Shown piece after piece: positions 25,350 through 33,251 of a stretch of DNA of 64,000 nt. A model generated the notes under the pieces. That model ran no database searches and was not told the origin of the DNA. It saw nothing but the letters and a program-made list of their open reading frames with translations. Source of the DNA: Kaistia hirudinis. Its GTDB lineage: Bacteria > Pseudomonadota > Alphaproteobacteria > Rhizobiales > Kaistiaceae. The position numbers and the translations under genes are program-made. Every line of letters begins with the position of its first letter. Position 1 is the first letter of the stretch. The DNA is taken from assembly GCF_014196455.1 (NCBI RefSeq), contig NZ_JACIDS010000005.1:124001-188000 (forward strand). The letters run 5' to 3'.

Positions 25350-26312
25350 TTACTTGACCTCGCCGAGACGCTCGGCGGTGTTCAGATTGTCCTTGGTGAT
25401 CGCGACCGGGGTCAGCAGGTGAACCTGCTCGGCAGGCTTCGTGCCGTCCTTGATGAAGGCGACGAGCGTGTCGACGCCGATGGCCGACTGCTTGCCCGGG
25501 AACTGCTCGATCGTGGCGGTCAGGCCGCCGTCGCGAACCTGGGCCAGAGCCTCGGGCAGCGCGTCGAAGCCGATGATGGCGATACCGGAGAGATTGCGGC
25601 CCTTGACCGCTTCCAGGGCGCCGAGCGCCATGTCGTCATTGGCGGCGACGATGACCTTGGGCGGCTCGGGAAGCGCGGCGAGAGCGGCCTCGGTGACCGA
25701 GAGGCCCTTGGCGCGATCGAAGCCGGCCGTCTGCTCGAAGACGATCTTGTACTTGTCGGCGGCCTTGTCGAGGACGTTGTGCAGGCCCTTGTTGCGGTCG
25801 ATCGCCGGCGAGGCGCCCGACTGGCCCTGCAGGTTGATGATCGTCGCGCCATCGGGATAGAGCTTCATGATCAGCTCGCCCTGGGCCTCGCCGCCCTTGA
25901 CGTTGTCGGCGCCGATATGGGCCAGGATGCCCTCGACCTGCGCGACGCGACGGTCGACGGTCACGACCGGGATACCGGCCTCGACGGCCTGCTGCAGAGC
26001 GGGCGCCATGGCGTCGACTTCATTCGGGCTGATCACGATGCCCTTGACGCCCTGGGCGATCGCCGCCTCGACGTCGGCCGTCTGCTTGGGCGAGGAGACC
26101 TGGCCGTCGCTCTCGATGACCGCGACGCCCTGCTTCTCGGCTTCGGCCTTGAACGCGTTCATCATGTGGACGAAGAACGGGAAGGTCAGTCCCGGCACGG
26201 AGGCGAGGATCGTGATCTTCTCATCGGCCGCGGCAGCCGGTGCCGGGACGGACGACATGGCCGCAAACGCAAGCGCGCTCGCGGCAAGGACGGACCTTGC
26301 GACTTTCGACAT
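25350..26312 (-). CDS. CUT2 periplasmic sugar-binding protein, system A
   Basis: 320 residues from ATG 26312, chosen because GGGAGGAATT lies 7 nt upstream; the frame extends 5 codons further. A signal peptide (MSKVARSVLAASALAFAAM...) is followed by a type 1 periplasmic-binding fold typical of RbsB (ILASVPGLTFPFFVHMMNAF; GVKGIVISPNEVDAM; VTVDRRVAQVEG; IVAANDDMALGALEA). It delivers its ligand to the system A permease. The ligand is unknown. Confidence 0.92.
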   Translation of the reverse strand: MSKVARSVLAASALAFAAMSSVPAPAAAADEKITILASVPGLTFPFFVHMMNAFKAEAEKQGVAVIESDGQVSSPKQTADVEAAIAQGVKGIVISPNEVDAMAPALQQAVEAGIPVVTVDRRVAQVEGILAHIGADNVKGGEAQGELIMKLYPDGATIINLQGQSGASPAIDRNKGLHNVLDKAADKYKIVFEQTAGFDRAKGLSVTEAALAALPEPPKVIVAANDDMALGALEAVKGRNLSGIAIIGFDALPEALAQVRDGGLTATIEQFPGKQSAIGVDTLVAFIKDGTKPAEQVHLLTPVAITKDNLNTAERLGEVK

Positions 26313-26391
26313 CTGAATTCCTCCCATGGTGCCCTTCTACGTGGGCTGATGCGGAGGATGACGCAGGCTCGCGCCGTGCGCAATCGTCATT

Positions 26392-26401
26392 TAATCGATT
26401 A
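26392..26401. promoter_or_regulatory. Possible LacI-type operator upstream of system A
   Basis: TAATCGATTA is a perfect 10-bp palindrome with a central CG, the usual core of LacI-family operators. It lies 79 bp before the start of the binding-protein gene, in the 170-bp space that must hold the promoter. No LacI-family gene is present in the window, so the regulator would be encoded elsewhere. Confidence 0.4.
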
Positions 26402-26434
26402 GCTGAAATCTCGATGATGCGCCGCAGCAAGAAG

Positions 26435-26468
26435 AACCCGCCCGCCAGTCGCCCGGCGGGCGGGTTTT
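26435..26468 (-). terminator. Terminator after the alcohol dehydrogenase gene
   Basis: AACCCGCCCGCC (26435-26446) pairs with GGCGGGCGGGTT (26455-26466) around an 8-nt loop, and the minus-strand transcript continues into TTCTTCTTG. It separates the dehydrogenase gene from the system A promoter. Confidence 0.78.
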
Positions 26469-26483
26469 GAGCTCAGATCGGCG

Positions 26484-27557
26484 TCAGGGCGTGATCGCGA
26501 CCTTCAACACGCCGTCGCGCTGGTGCGAGAAGAGATCATAGGCCGCCTCGATATCGTCGAGCTTGAAGCGGTGCGTGACGAGCGGCTTCAGATCGACGCG
26601 ACCTGATGCGACGACATCGATCAGCCGGCGCATCCGTTCCTTGCCGCCCGGGCAGAGCGTGGTGACGATCTTGTTGTCGCCGAGGCCGGCGGAAAAGGCG
26701 CCGAGCGGGATCCTCAAATCGGTCGAATAGACGCCGAGGCTCGACAGCGTGCCGCCCGGGCGCAACACCTTGAGGGCGGATTCGAACGTGTTCTGCGTGC
26801 CGAGCGCTTCGATCGCCACATCGACGCCGCGCCCGTCGGTGATTGCCATGATCTGCTCGACGGGATCGCCGGCCTTGAAATCCACGACATGGCTGGCGCC
26901 GAGCTTCTTGGCGATCGCCAGTCGCTCCGGCACGGTATCGACGCCGATGATCTTGGTCGCACCCTTCAGTTTGGCACCGGCCACGGCGCAAAGGCCGATC
27001 GGGCCGAGGGCGAAGACCACGACCCAGTCGCCGATCTTCACGCCGCCGCTCTCGGCGCCCGAGAAGCCCGTCGACATGATGTCGGGGCACATCAGGACCT
27101 CTTCGTCCGTCAGCTCATCCGGCACGGGCGCGAGGTTCGCGAGCGCGTCGGGCACGCGGACATATTCTGCCTGCGCGCCGTCGATCGTGTTGCCGAACTT
27201 CCAGCCGCCCATGGCCTTGAAGCCATGCTTGGTGCCAGGCCCGTCCTGCGAGCCGCAACCGCACAGGCACGCATAGGAATGACCGCTCGGCGTGATCGCC
27301 CCGGCGATGACGCGCTGGCCTTCCCGGAAGCCCGTGACCTCCGAGCCCAGCTTCTCGATGATGCCGACCGGCTCGTGGCCGATCGTCAGGCCCTTCGCGA
27401 CCGGATATTCGCCCTTGAGGATATGGACATCCGTTCCGCAGATCGTCGTCGTGGTGATGCGGATCAGCGCATCGAGCGGGCCGACCTCGGGGATGGGCTT
27501 CTCGTCGAGGACGATCCGTCCGGGTTCGACGAAGATCGCGGCTTTCATCTTGGGCAT
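26484..27557 (-). CDS. Zinc-dependent alcohol dehydrogenase
   Basis: 357 residues from ATG 27557 (MPKMKAAIF). Catalytic zinc ligands appear as Cys40 in TICGTDVH with His61-Glu62 in TIGHEPVG. A Cys-rich loop follows (SYACLCGCGSQDGPG). A Rossmann fold uses VVVFALGPIGLCAVAGAK. This group of medium-chain dehydrogenases oxidises secondary alcohols and polyols with NAD(P)+. It follows the system B permeases by about 100 bp on the same strand, so it may oxidise the imported polyol. The in-frame extension to 27671 is not used, as it would overlap the permease gene. Confidence 0.85.
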   Translation of the reverse strand: MPKMKAAIFVEPGRIVLDEKPIPEVGPLDALIRITTTTICGTDVHILKGEYPVAKGLTIGHEPVGIIEKLGSEVTGFREGQRVIAGAITPSGHSYACLCGCGSQDGPGTKHGFKAMGGWKFGNTIDGAQAEYVRVPDALANLAPVPDELTDEEVLMCPDIMSTGFSGAESGGVKIGDWVVVFALGPIGLCAVAGAKLKGATKIIGVDTVPERLAIAKKLGASHVVDFKAGDPVEQIMAITDGRGVDVAIEALGTQNTFESALKVLRPGGTLSSLGVYSTDLRIPLGAFSAGLGDNKIVTTLCPGGKERMRRLIDVVASGRVDLKPLVTHRFKLDDIEAAYDLFSHQRDGVLKVAITP

Positions 27558-27654
27558 GGCGTTCGCTCCCTGATTGCATAGACCGATCCGGCGACCAGCA
27601 AGGGAACCATGCGTTTTCGGGAGCAATGCGCCTTGATGAGGATCAAGCCCCCGC

Positions 27655-28641
27655 TCAGCGATCCTCCACAATGCGCAGATAGGCCGCCGTGACGAGCAGG
27701 ACGATCAGGCCGAACAGGATGCGGCGGGCGCCCTCGGGCATCTGCAGGATCGTGAGCAAGGTCGTCAGCACGGTCAGGATCAGCGCGCCGAGGATCGTCC
27801 CCGTATAGCCGCCCCGCCCGCCGAAGATCGACGTCCCGCCGACCACGGCCGCAGCGACCGAGGGCAGCAGCAGCGGATCGGCGAGCGACAGCGACGGCGC
27901 CTTGATCAGGCCGACATAGAGCAGCCCGGCGACGCCGGCGAGCAGCGACGAGCCGACATAGAGCGCGAGGATCACCTTCCAGTAGACCACGCCCGAAAGA
28001 CGGGCGGCGCGTTCATTGTCGCCGACGGCATAGAGCAGCCGGCCAAACCCGGTCCGGTTCAGCACGAACAGGATCAGCGACGCGACCGGAATGAACAGCA
28101 GCAGCGCATTGGGGAAGCCGCCGGTCACGCCTGTCCCGAGCCAGGAGAGGAACGCGGGCACCTTCGTCCCCGTCGCGATCACCGTGCGCTGATAGACCTG
28201 GAGGCAGCCTATGCCGACGAGGCTGGTGCCGAGCGTCATGATCAGCGGATGGACGCGGAAGATGCCGACGCCGATGCCGTTCGCGAGACCGATCAGCACG
28301 GCGGGGAGAAGCGCGAGCGCGACGCCGATGACGGGGCCATGCTCGACCGCCTGCGTCGAGACGATGAAGGCGGCCATGGTCGCGACAGTGCTCACCGAGA
28401 GATCGATGCCGCCGGTCAGCATGGTCATGGTCTGGCAGCCGGCGAGGATCGCGAGCGGGATCGCGAACTTCACCGTATTGGCGATCCAGCGCTCGTTCAC
28501 GATGCCGGGGCGGAGGATCTGCAGCGCCACCACCAGGAGGACGAGCAGGATCACGAGCGGCACCAGCGGGCGGTCGCTCATGAAGCGGCGGATGCGCTTG
28601 CCGAGCGGGACGGCCTCGGCGCCGGCGGCGGTCACGCTCAT
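27655..28641 (-). CDS. CUT2 ABC transporter permease 2, system B
   Basis: 328 residues, RbsC-type membrane protein (LAGCQTMTMLTGGIDLSVSTVA; AAVVGGTSIFGGRGGYTGTI). It is the second of two different permease genes in system B, so the translocation pore is presumably a heterodimer. It begins 13 bp after the end of permease 1. Confidence 0.92.
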   Translation of the reverse strand: MSVTAAGAEAVPLGKRIRRFMSDRPLVPLVILLVLLVVALQILRPGIVNERWIANTVKFAIPLAILAGCQTMTMLTGGIDLSVSTVATMAAFIVSTQAVEHGPVIGVALALLPAVLIGLANGIGVGIFRVHPLIMTLGTSLVGIGCLQVYQRTVIATGTKVPAFLSWLGTGVTGGFPNALLLFIPVASLILFVLNRTGFGRLLYAVGDNERAARLSGVVYWKVILALYVGSSLLAGVAGLLYVGLIKAPSLSLADPLLLPSVAAAVVGGTSIFGGRGGYTGTILGALILTVLTTLLTILQMPEGARRILFGLIVLLVTAAYLRIVEDR

Positions 28642-28654
28642 GTCGAACCTCCCC

Positions 28655-29629
28655 TCATCTGGTTCTTCCCCGCATGGCGAGGAACGCGCCGAGCATCACG
28701 ACGATCACCATGATCAACCCCTCGATGATCGTCGTCGCGTTCGGATCGACGGCGAGCAGCGTCAGGTCGGTGCGCACGAGACGCAGCACGATCACCGCGA
28801 TGATCGGCCCGAGCAGGCCGCCCTTGCCGCCGCCAAGCGCCACGCCGCCGAGCACGACGGCCGCGACCGAGGCGAGGAGATAGGGGCCGGGAATGGGCGC
28901 GCCGATTCCCGTGCTCAGCGTCAGCGAGAGCCCGCCCATGGCGGCGAACAGTCCGCCGATCGCATAGGCAGCGATCTTGGTTCGCGCGACCGAGACGCCG
29001 CTGCGGAACGCCGCGAGTTCGCTCGATCCGATCGCGTAGATCGAGAGGCCGAGCTGCGAGCGGCGGAGCGGAATCCACACCACAGCGAGGCAGATCACCA
29101 GCACGATCAGCGCCTTGGGGATCCACGCCGTGACGCTTTCCGGCAGGAACGGGATCGGCACGGTGCCGACCACGAGCCCCTTCAGCCATTCGGCTGCGCC
29201 GCCGCCGGGCGCATCGAGGATCAGGAGCGCGACGCCCTGGAACACGAACAGCGTCGAGAGCGTCACTACGATATCGGGAACGCGGGTCCAGACGATCAGG
29301 AATCCGTTCAGCGCGCCGAGGCAAAGGCCGAGGGCCAGCACGAAGGGGACGACGAAGAGCGCATGGGATTCGCTCGCCCCGTTCATCATCGCCGCAGCAG
29401 TCACAGAGGTGACGGCCATCATCGCGGCGACGGAAAGATCGATGCCGCCGGCGATCACCACCACGGTCTGCGCGGCAACGGCGAAGGCATAGGGCAGCAC
29501 GGCGCGCATCAGCGAGCCGAAATCGCCGGCGCCATAATCCGGCTGGATCAGCTTGGTCGTGACGGCGAGCAGGATGAACAGCACGCAGAGGCCGGCGACC
29601 CAGGCATTGCGGCGGATGAGGCGGATCAT
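28655..29629 (-). CDS. CUT2 ABC transporter permease 1, system B
   Basis: 324 residues from ATG 29629 (MIRLIRRNAWVAG), overlapping the ATPase gene by 4 nt (ATGA). It is RbsC type, with QTVVVIAGGIDLSVAAMM and VVLGGVALGGGKGGLLGPI. A larger overlapping frame runs into the ATPase gene and is a shadow. Confidence 0.92.
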   Translation of the reverse strand: MIRLIRRNAWVAGLCVLFILLAVTTKLIQPDYGAGDFGSLMRAVLPYAFAVAAQTVVVIAGGIDLSVAAMMAVTSVTAAAMMNGASESHALFVVPFVLALGLCLGALNGFLIVWTRVPDIVVTLSTLFVFQGVALLILDAPGGGAAEWLKGLVVGTVPIPFLPESVTAWIPKALIVLVICLAVVWIPLRRSQLGLSIYAIGSSELAAFRSGVSVARTKIAAYAIGGLFAAMGGLSLTLSTGIGAPIPGPYLLASVAAVVLGGVALGGGKGGLLGPIIAVIVLRLVRTDLTLLAVDPNATTIIEGLIMVIVVMLGAFLAMRGRTR

Positions 29630-31170
29630 GGCGCCACCTCGCTCTGGCGGGGAAGGCCATAGGCGGCGCGGGTCAGCGCCGCCTCGTCGGCGATCTCGAC
29701 CGGCAGAACATCGACGACGCGCCCGCCGAAGATGACGATGGCGCGGTCGCAAACATGCTGCACCTCCTCGAGCTCGGAGGTGTAATAGAGCACCGAGAAC
29801 CCCTGCCCGGCGAGTTCGCGCAGCAGGCGGTAGATCTCGCGCTTGGTGCGCACATCGATGCCGCGCGTCGGATCGAAGCACAGGATCGTGCGCGTCTCGG
29901 CCGCGATCCAGCGCGCGATCGTCACCTTCTGCTGGTTGCCGCCGGAGAGGCGCTGGACCTCGCGCTGTGCGCGCGTGTCGATCTGCAGCCGCTCGATCGC
30001 CGCCGTCACCGTCGCCCGTTCCTTGCGCAGCGCGATCGGTCCCCAGCGGCGGAATGGGGCGCTGAAGGGCAGCGCGATGTTCTCGCGGACGGAGCGATGC
30101 ATGAGCAGCGCCTCGGAACGGTCGCCCGGCACCAGAGCGAGGCCGGCGCGGATCGCATCCGCCGGATGAGCGAAGCGGACAGCCGCGCCATCGACCTCGA
30201 TCGTGCCGGCCGAGGGCTTCCGCGCCCCGGCCAGCGCCTCGAACAATTCGTCCTGCCCCTGCCCTTCCAGAGCAACGACGCCCGCGACCTCGCCATTGGC
30301 GAGTTCGAACGAGACGTCCTGCAGCTTGCCGACGGCGAGGTTCCGGACGGCGACGCGCGGCGGACCGGCGACCGTCGCCGTGCTGCGCGCGCCGTGCGTG
30401 ACGCCGCGCGCCTTCTCGATCTTCGCGCCCAGCATCAGCTCGACGATGCGCTCCTCGACGCCCGTCTCGATCTTGAGCACGCCGACCGTCTCGCCGTCCC
30501 GCAGCACCGTGGCGCGGTCGCACATCGCGGCGATCTCGACGAAGCGGTGCGAGATGAAGATCACCGATCGCCCGGCGGCGCTCTGGCGGCGCACGACGTC
30601 GACGACGCGTTCGGCGAGATCGGCCGGCAGTGCGGCCGTCATCTCGTCGAGGAGCAGCACATGCGGCTCGGCGGCGAGCGCGCGGGCGAGATCCAGCACG
30701 CGCTGGATGGCGAGCGGCACATCGCGCGCCGTCGCGCCGAGGGACAGATCATTCACGCCGAGTTCGCGCACCCATTCGGCGAAGGGCTCGACGGGCGTCC
30801 GCGTCAGGCGAAGATTGGAGGCGATATCGAGATCCGGGATCAGGGAGGGTTCCTGATAGACCGGCACCAGGCCGGCGCGGCGGGCGGCGCCAGGGGACGA
30901 GAATTCGCGCGTCTCGCCGCGGATCTGGATACGGCCGCCGCTCGGACGAACCGCCCCGGTCAGGATCTTGACCAGCGTCGACTTGCCGGCGCCGTTCGCG
31001 CCCATCAGCGCATGCACCTCGCCCGGCAGGACCGAGAGGGACGCGTTCCGGAGCGCTGCCACGGCGCCATAGTTCTTTGCGACGCCGGTGGCGTCCAGGA
31101 TCGGATTGGTCGTCACGGGCTTCTTCGCGCCGGTCGTTTCAAGCATACCGGGAGCGGATGGACACGCCAT
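29626..31170 (-). CDS. CUT2 ABC transporter ATP-binding protein with decayed motifs, system B
   Basis: 514 residues with two RbsA-type domains. Domain 1 Walker A is intact (GANGAGKST), but its signature is unrecognisable (GATARDVPLAIQRVLDLARAL in place of LSVGEQQ) and Walker B reads LLLDEMTAAL. In domain 2 the signature LSGGNQQKVTIARWIA is intact, while Walker B reads ILCFDPTRGIDV, lacking the catalytic Glu found in the system A protein. This may be a specialised subfamily with one working ATP site formed between domains. The ATG at 31170 has GGGAG 3 nt upstream, but both lie in a hairpin; ATG 31146 is the alternative. Confidence 0.88.
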   Translation of the reverse strand: MACPSAPGMLETTGAKKPVTTNPILDATGVAKNYGAVAALRNASLSVLPGEVHALMGANGAGKSTLVKILTGAVRPSGGRIQIRGETREFSSPGAARRAGLVPVYQEPSLIPDLDIASNLRLTRTPVEPFAEWVRELGVNDLSLGATARDVPLAIQRVLDLARALAAEPHVLLLDEMTAALPADLAERVVDVVRRQSAAGRSVIFISHRFVEIAAMCDRATVLRDGETVGVLKIETGVEERIVELMLGAKIEKARGVTHGARSTATVAGPPRVAVRNLAVGKLQDVSFELANGEVAGVVALEGQGQDELFEALAGARKPSAGTIEVDGAAVRFAHPADAIRAGLALVPGDRSEALLMHRSVRENIALPFSAPFRRWGPIALRKERATVTAAIERLQIDTRAQREVQRLSGGNQQKVTIARWIAAETRTILCFDPTRGIDVRTKREIYRLLRELAGQGFSVLYYTSELEEVQHVCDRAIVIFGGRVVDVLPVEIADEAALTRAAYGLPRQSEVAP

Positions 31171-31178
31171 CCGCTCCC
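31150..31178 (-). promoter_or_regulatory. Hairpin enclosing the ATPase ribosome-binding site, system B
   Basis: GGGAGCGGATGG and CCATCCGCTCCC form a perfect 12-bp stem (31150-31161 with 31167-31178) and a 5-nt loop. On the minus-strand transcript the first arm carries both the Shine-Dalgarno (GGGAG) and the ATG of the ATPase gene. It starts 22 nt past the binding-protein stop codon. It may both protect the upstream message and hold down ATPase translation. Confidence 0.6.
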
Positions 31179-31200
31179 GAAGCGGCCAGGATCGGGCGGA

Positions 31201-32229
31201 TTATTCGCCCGGGCCCTTGCAGGCCACGATCTGGTCCTTGGTGTAGGTCGTCCAGCCGGGAATGGAGATCGAGACCGGCCATTCGGGGCTCAGCGAAGGA
31301 TCGGCAGCGGCCTTGAGCTTCGCCTTGCCTTCGTCGGTCGCGTTTTCCCAGAGCTCGGGATTGACCAGCACGAGCTTGCTGTCAGGCTTCTTGCCATCGA
31401 GGATCTGCAGCGCGAGCGCCACGCCGGCGCCGCCGATCGAGCCCGGATTGGTCACTGCGGCGCCCTTGAGGCCCTCGACCGAGGTGAGCTGGCCGACAAA
31501 GCCGGCATTGTCCGCGCCGACGACCGGAACGAGCGGCGCCTGGGACTCGACGAGCGCATCGACGATCACATTGTCGATGCCCGAGGTCCAGATGCCCTGA
31601 TACGGCGTGCCGGTGGCGGAGAAGTCGAGGATCTGCTGCTTGCCCTGGTCCTGCTGCCAGCCGGTGAAGACCTCGTGCACGACCTTGACGTCCGGGAACT
31701 CGGCGAGCGCGCGCTTGAAGCCCTTGTCGCGATCACTGTCGGCCGAGGCGCCGGCCGCGCCGCGCATATAGACCACGCCGCCCTTGCCGCCCATCTGCTG
31801 GAACAGCCATTTGGCGCCGAGATAGGCGTATTCTTCCTGGTTGTTCGAGATGACATAGGCGGACGGCTCGGTCACCGCCTGGTCGACGGCCACCACGACG
31901 ATGCCCTTGTCGGTCGCTTCCTTGAGCGCCGCATTGATGCCGGCCGGATCGGCCGGGTTGACGACGATCGCGTCGACGCCCGCGCTGATCAGGTTGCGGA
32001 CGTCTTCGAGCTGGCCGGCCGCATCGGTGTTGCGATGGGCGATGTTCAGCTTGGAGACTTCGCCCGAGGCGAGCGCCTGCGCCTTCATCGCGCAGATCAT
32101 TTCCTCGCGCCAGCCATTGCCCTGAACGGTGTTGGAAATGCCGATCGTGTATTCCTTCGCGGCAGCGACGCCGGCCGACGCCATCAGCGCGGCCGCGACG
32201 AGCGGCAGCAAGAGTTTCGACTTCGTCAT
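31201..32229 (-). CDS. CUT2 periplasmic substrate-binding protein, system B
   Basis: 342 residues from ATG 32229, with GAGGAGG 6-12 nt upstream and a signal peptide (MTKSKLLLPLVAAALMASAGVAAA). The mature protein begins KEYTIGISNTVQGNGWREE and has the type 1 binding-protein fold (GVDAIVVNPADPAGINAAL; VVVAVDQAV; PVVGADNAGFVG). It is the first transporter gene of system B. The ligand is probably a polyol or sugar, judging from the enzymes encoded upstream. Confidence 0.92.
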   Translation of the reverse strand: MTKSKLLLPLVAAALMASAGVAAAKEYTIGISNTVQGNGWREEMICAMKAQALASGEVSKLNIAHRNTDAAGQLEDVRNLISAGVDAIVVNPADPAGINAALKEATDKGIVVVAVDQAVTEPSAYVISNNQEEYAYLGAKWLFQQMGGKGGVVYMRGAAGASADSDRDKGFKRALAEFPDVKVVHEVFTGWQQDQGKQQILDFSATGTPYQGIWTSGIDNVIVDALVESQAPLVPVVGADNAGFVGQLTSVEGLKGAAVTNPGSIGGAGVALALQILDGKKPDSKLVLVNPELWENATDEGKAKLKAAADPSLSPEWPVSISIPGWTTYTKDQIVACKGPGE

Positions 32230-32294
32230 CCCGTTTCCTCCTCTTTGGGATCGATTTTCTCCGCCGGGCCGCCTCCTCGCGACGCCGGCAGGCC

Positions 32295-33209
32295 TCACTT
32301 CACATAAGGACGTAGCACGTCTCGCGCGAGCAGGAAGCCGCGCTTCACCTTTTCCTCGCTTCCCTCGAACCGGCGATCCTCGTGTTCGATGATCACCGGG
32401 CCGTCATAGCCGGCCCGATAAAGCGCCGAGAAGAACTGGCTCCAATCGACTTCGCCGAGGCCCGGCATGCGCGGCACCTGCCAGCCGATGCCGGCGGACA
32501 GGATGCCGTTTTCATAGAGCCCCTCGCGGTCGATCATCAGGTCCTTGGCATGGACATGCAGCATCGCCGGCCCGAACTCGCCGATGAAGCGCGCAATGTC
32601 GATCATCTGCCAGACGAGATGCGACGGGTCGAAGTTCATGCCGACATCGCCGCCCCAAGCCTCGAGGATCCGGCGCCAGATCCGCGGCGAATAGGCGATA
32701 TTGTGCCCGCCCGGCCATTCGTCATGGCTGAAGATCATCGGGCAATTCTCGAAGGCGAGCCGGACACCATTGTCGCGCGCATGGGCGACGATATCGGGCC
32801 ACACCTTCAGCGCCTCGTCCCAGTTCGCATCGACCGTCTTCGAGGCATCGCTGCCGATGAAGGTGTTGACGAGACCGACGCCCATGCGTCCGGCCGCGAC
32901 GATCACCTGCTTCAGATGGGCGATGACCGCCTCGCGGTGCGCTGCATCGGGATGAAGCGGGTTCGGATAATAGCCGAGGCCCGAAACCGTAATGTCCTTC
33001 TCGCCGAGCGCGGCCACGATCTCGCGGCCTTCGCTCGCCGACAGCGACGCCACGTCGATATGGCTCGTCCCGGCATAGCGTCGGCTCGATCCGGCGCTCT
33101 TCGGCCAGCAGGCGATCTCGACGGCCTCGAAGCCGACGGAACTCGCCCATGTCGCGACATTCTCCAGCGACACGTCCGGAAACGGTGCGGTCAAAAGGCC
33201 CAGCTTCAT
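32295..33209 (-). CDS. Sugar phosphate isomerase/epimerase family (TIM barrel)
   Basis: 304 residues, xylose-isomerase-like TIM barrel. Likely metal ligands are in RLAFENCPM, MNFDPSHLVWQ, LHVHAKD and VIIEHEDRR. The family includes hydroxypyruvate isomerases, inosose dehydratases and ketose epimerases; which one applies here cannot be decided. It lies between the binding-protein gene and the mannitol dehydrogenase-like gene on the same strand. Confidence 0.88.
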   Translation of the reverse strand: MKLGLLTAPFPDVSLENVATWASSVGFEAVEIACWPKSAGSSRRYAGTSHIDVASLSASEGREIVAALGEKDITVSGLGYYPNPLHPDAAHREAVIAHLKQVIVAAGRMGVGLVNTFIGSDASKTVDANWDEALKVWPDIVAHARDNGVRLAFENCPMIFSHDEWPGGHNIAYSPRIWRRILEAWGGDVGMNFDPSHLVWQMIDIARFIGEFGPAMLHVHAKDLMIDREGLYENGILSAGIGWQVPRMPGLGEVDWSQFFSALYRAGYDGPVIIEHEDRRFEGSEEKVKRGFLLARDVLRPYVK

Positions 33210-33251
33210 GTCATCCTCCCCGTTTCTATGGTGCCGTGCGGTCCGAGGCCC

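Noticed and set aside
28655-30523. 622-codon frame spanning ATPase and permease of system B
   Set aside because: Only the part after ATG 29629 has permease sequence; the upstream part is out of frame with the ATPase and is a shadow.
29755-32307. 850-codon open frame opposite the system B transporter genes
   Set aside because: Crosses two gene borders and an intercistronic hairpin; Arg/Asp/Ala-rich without domains.
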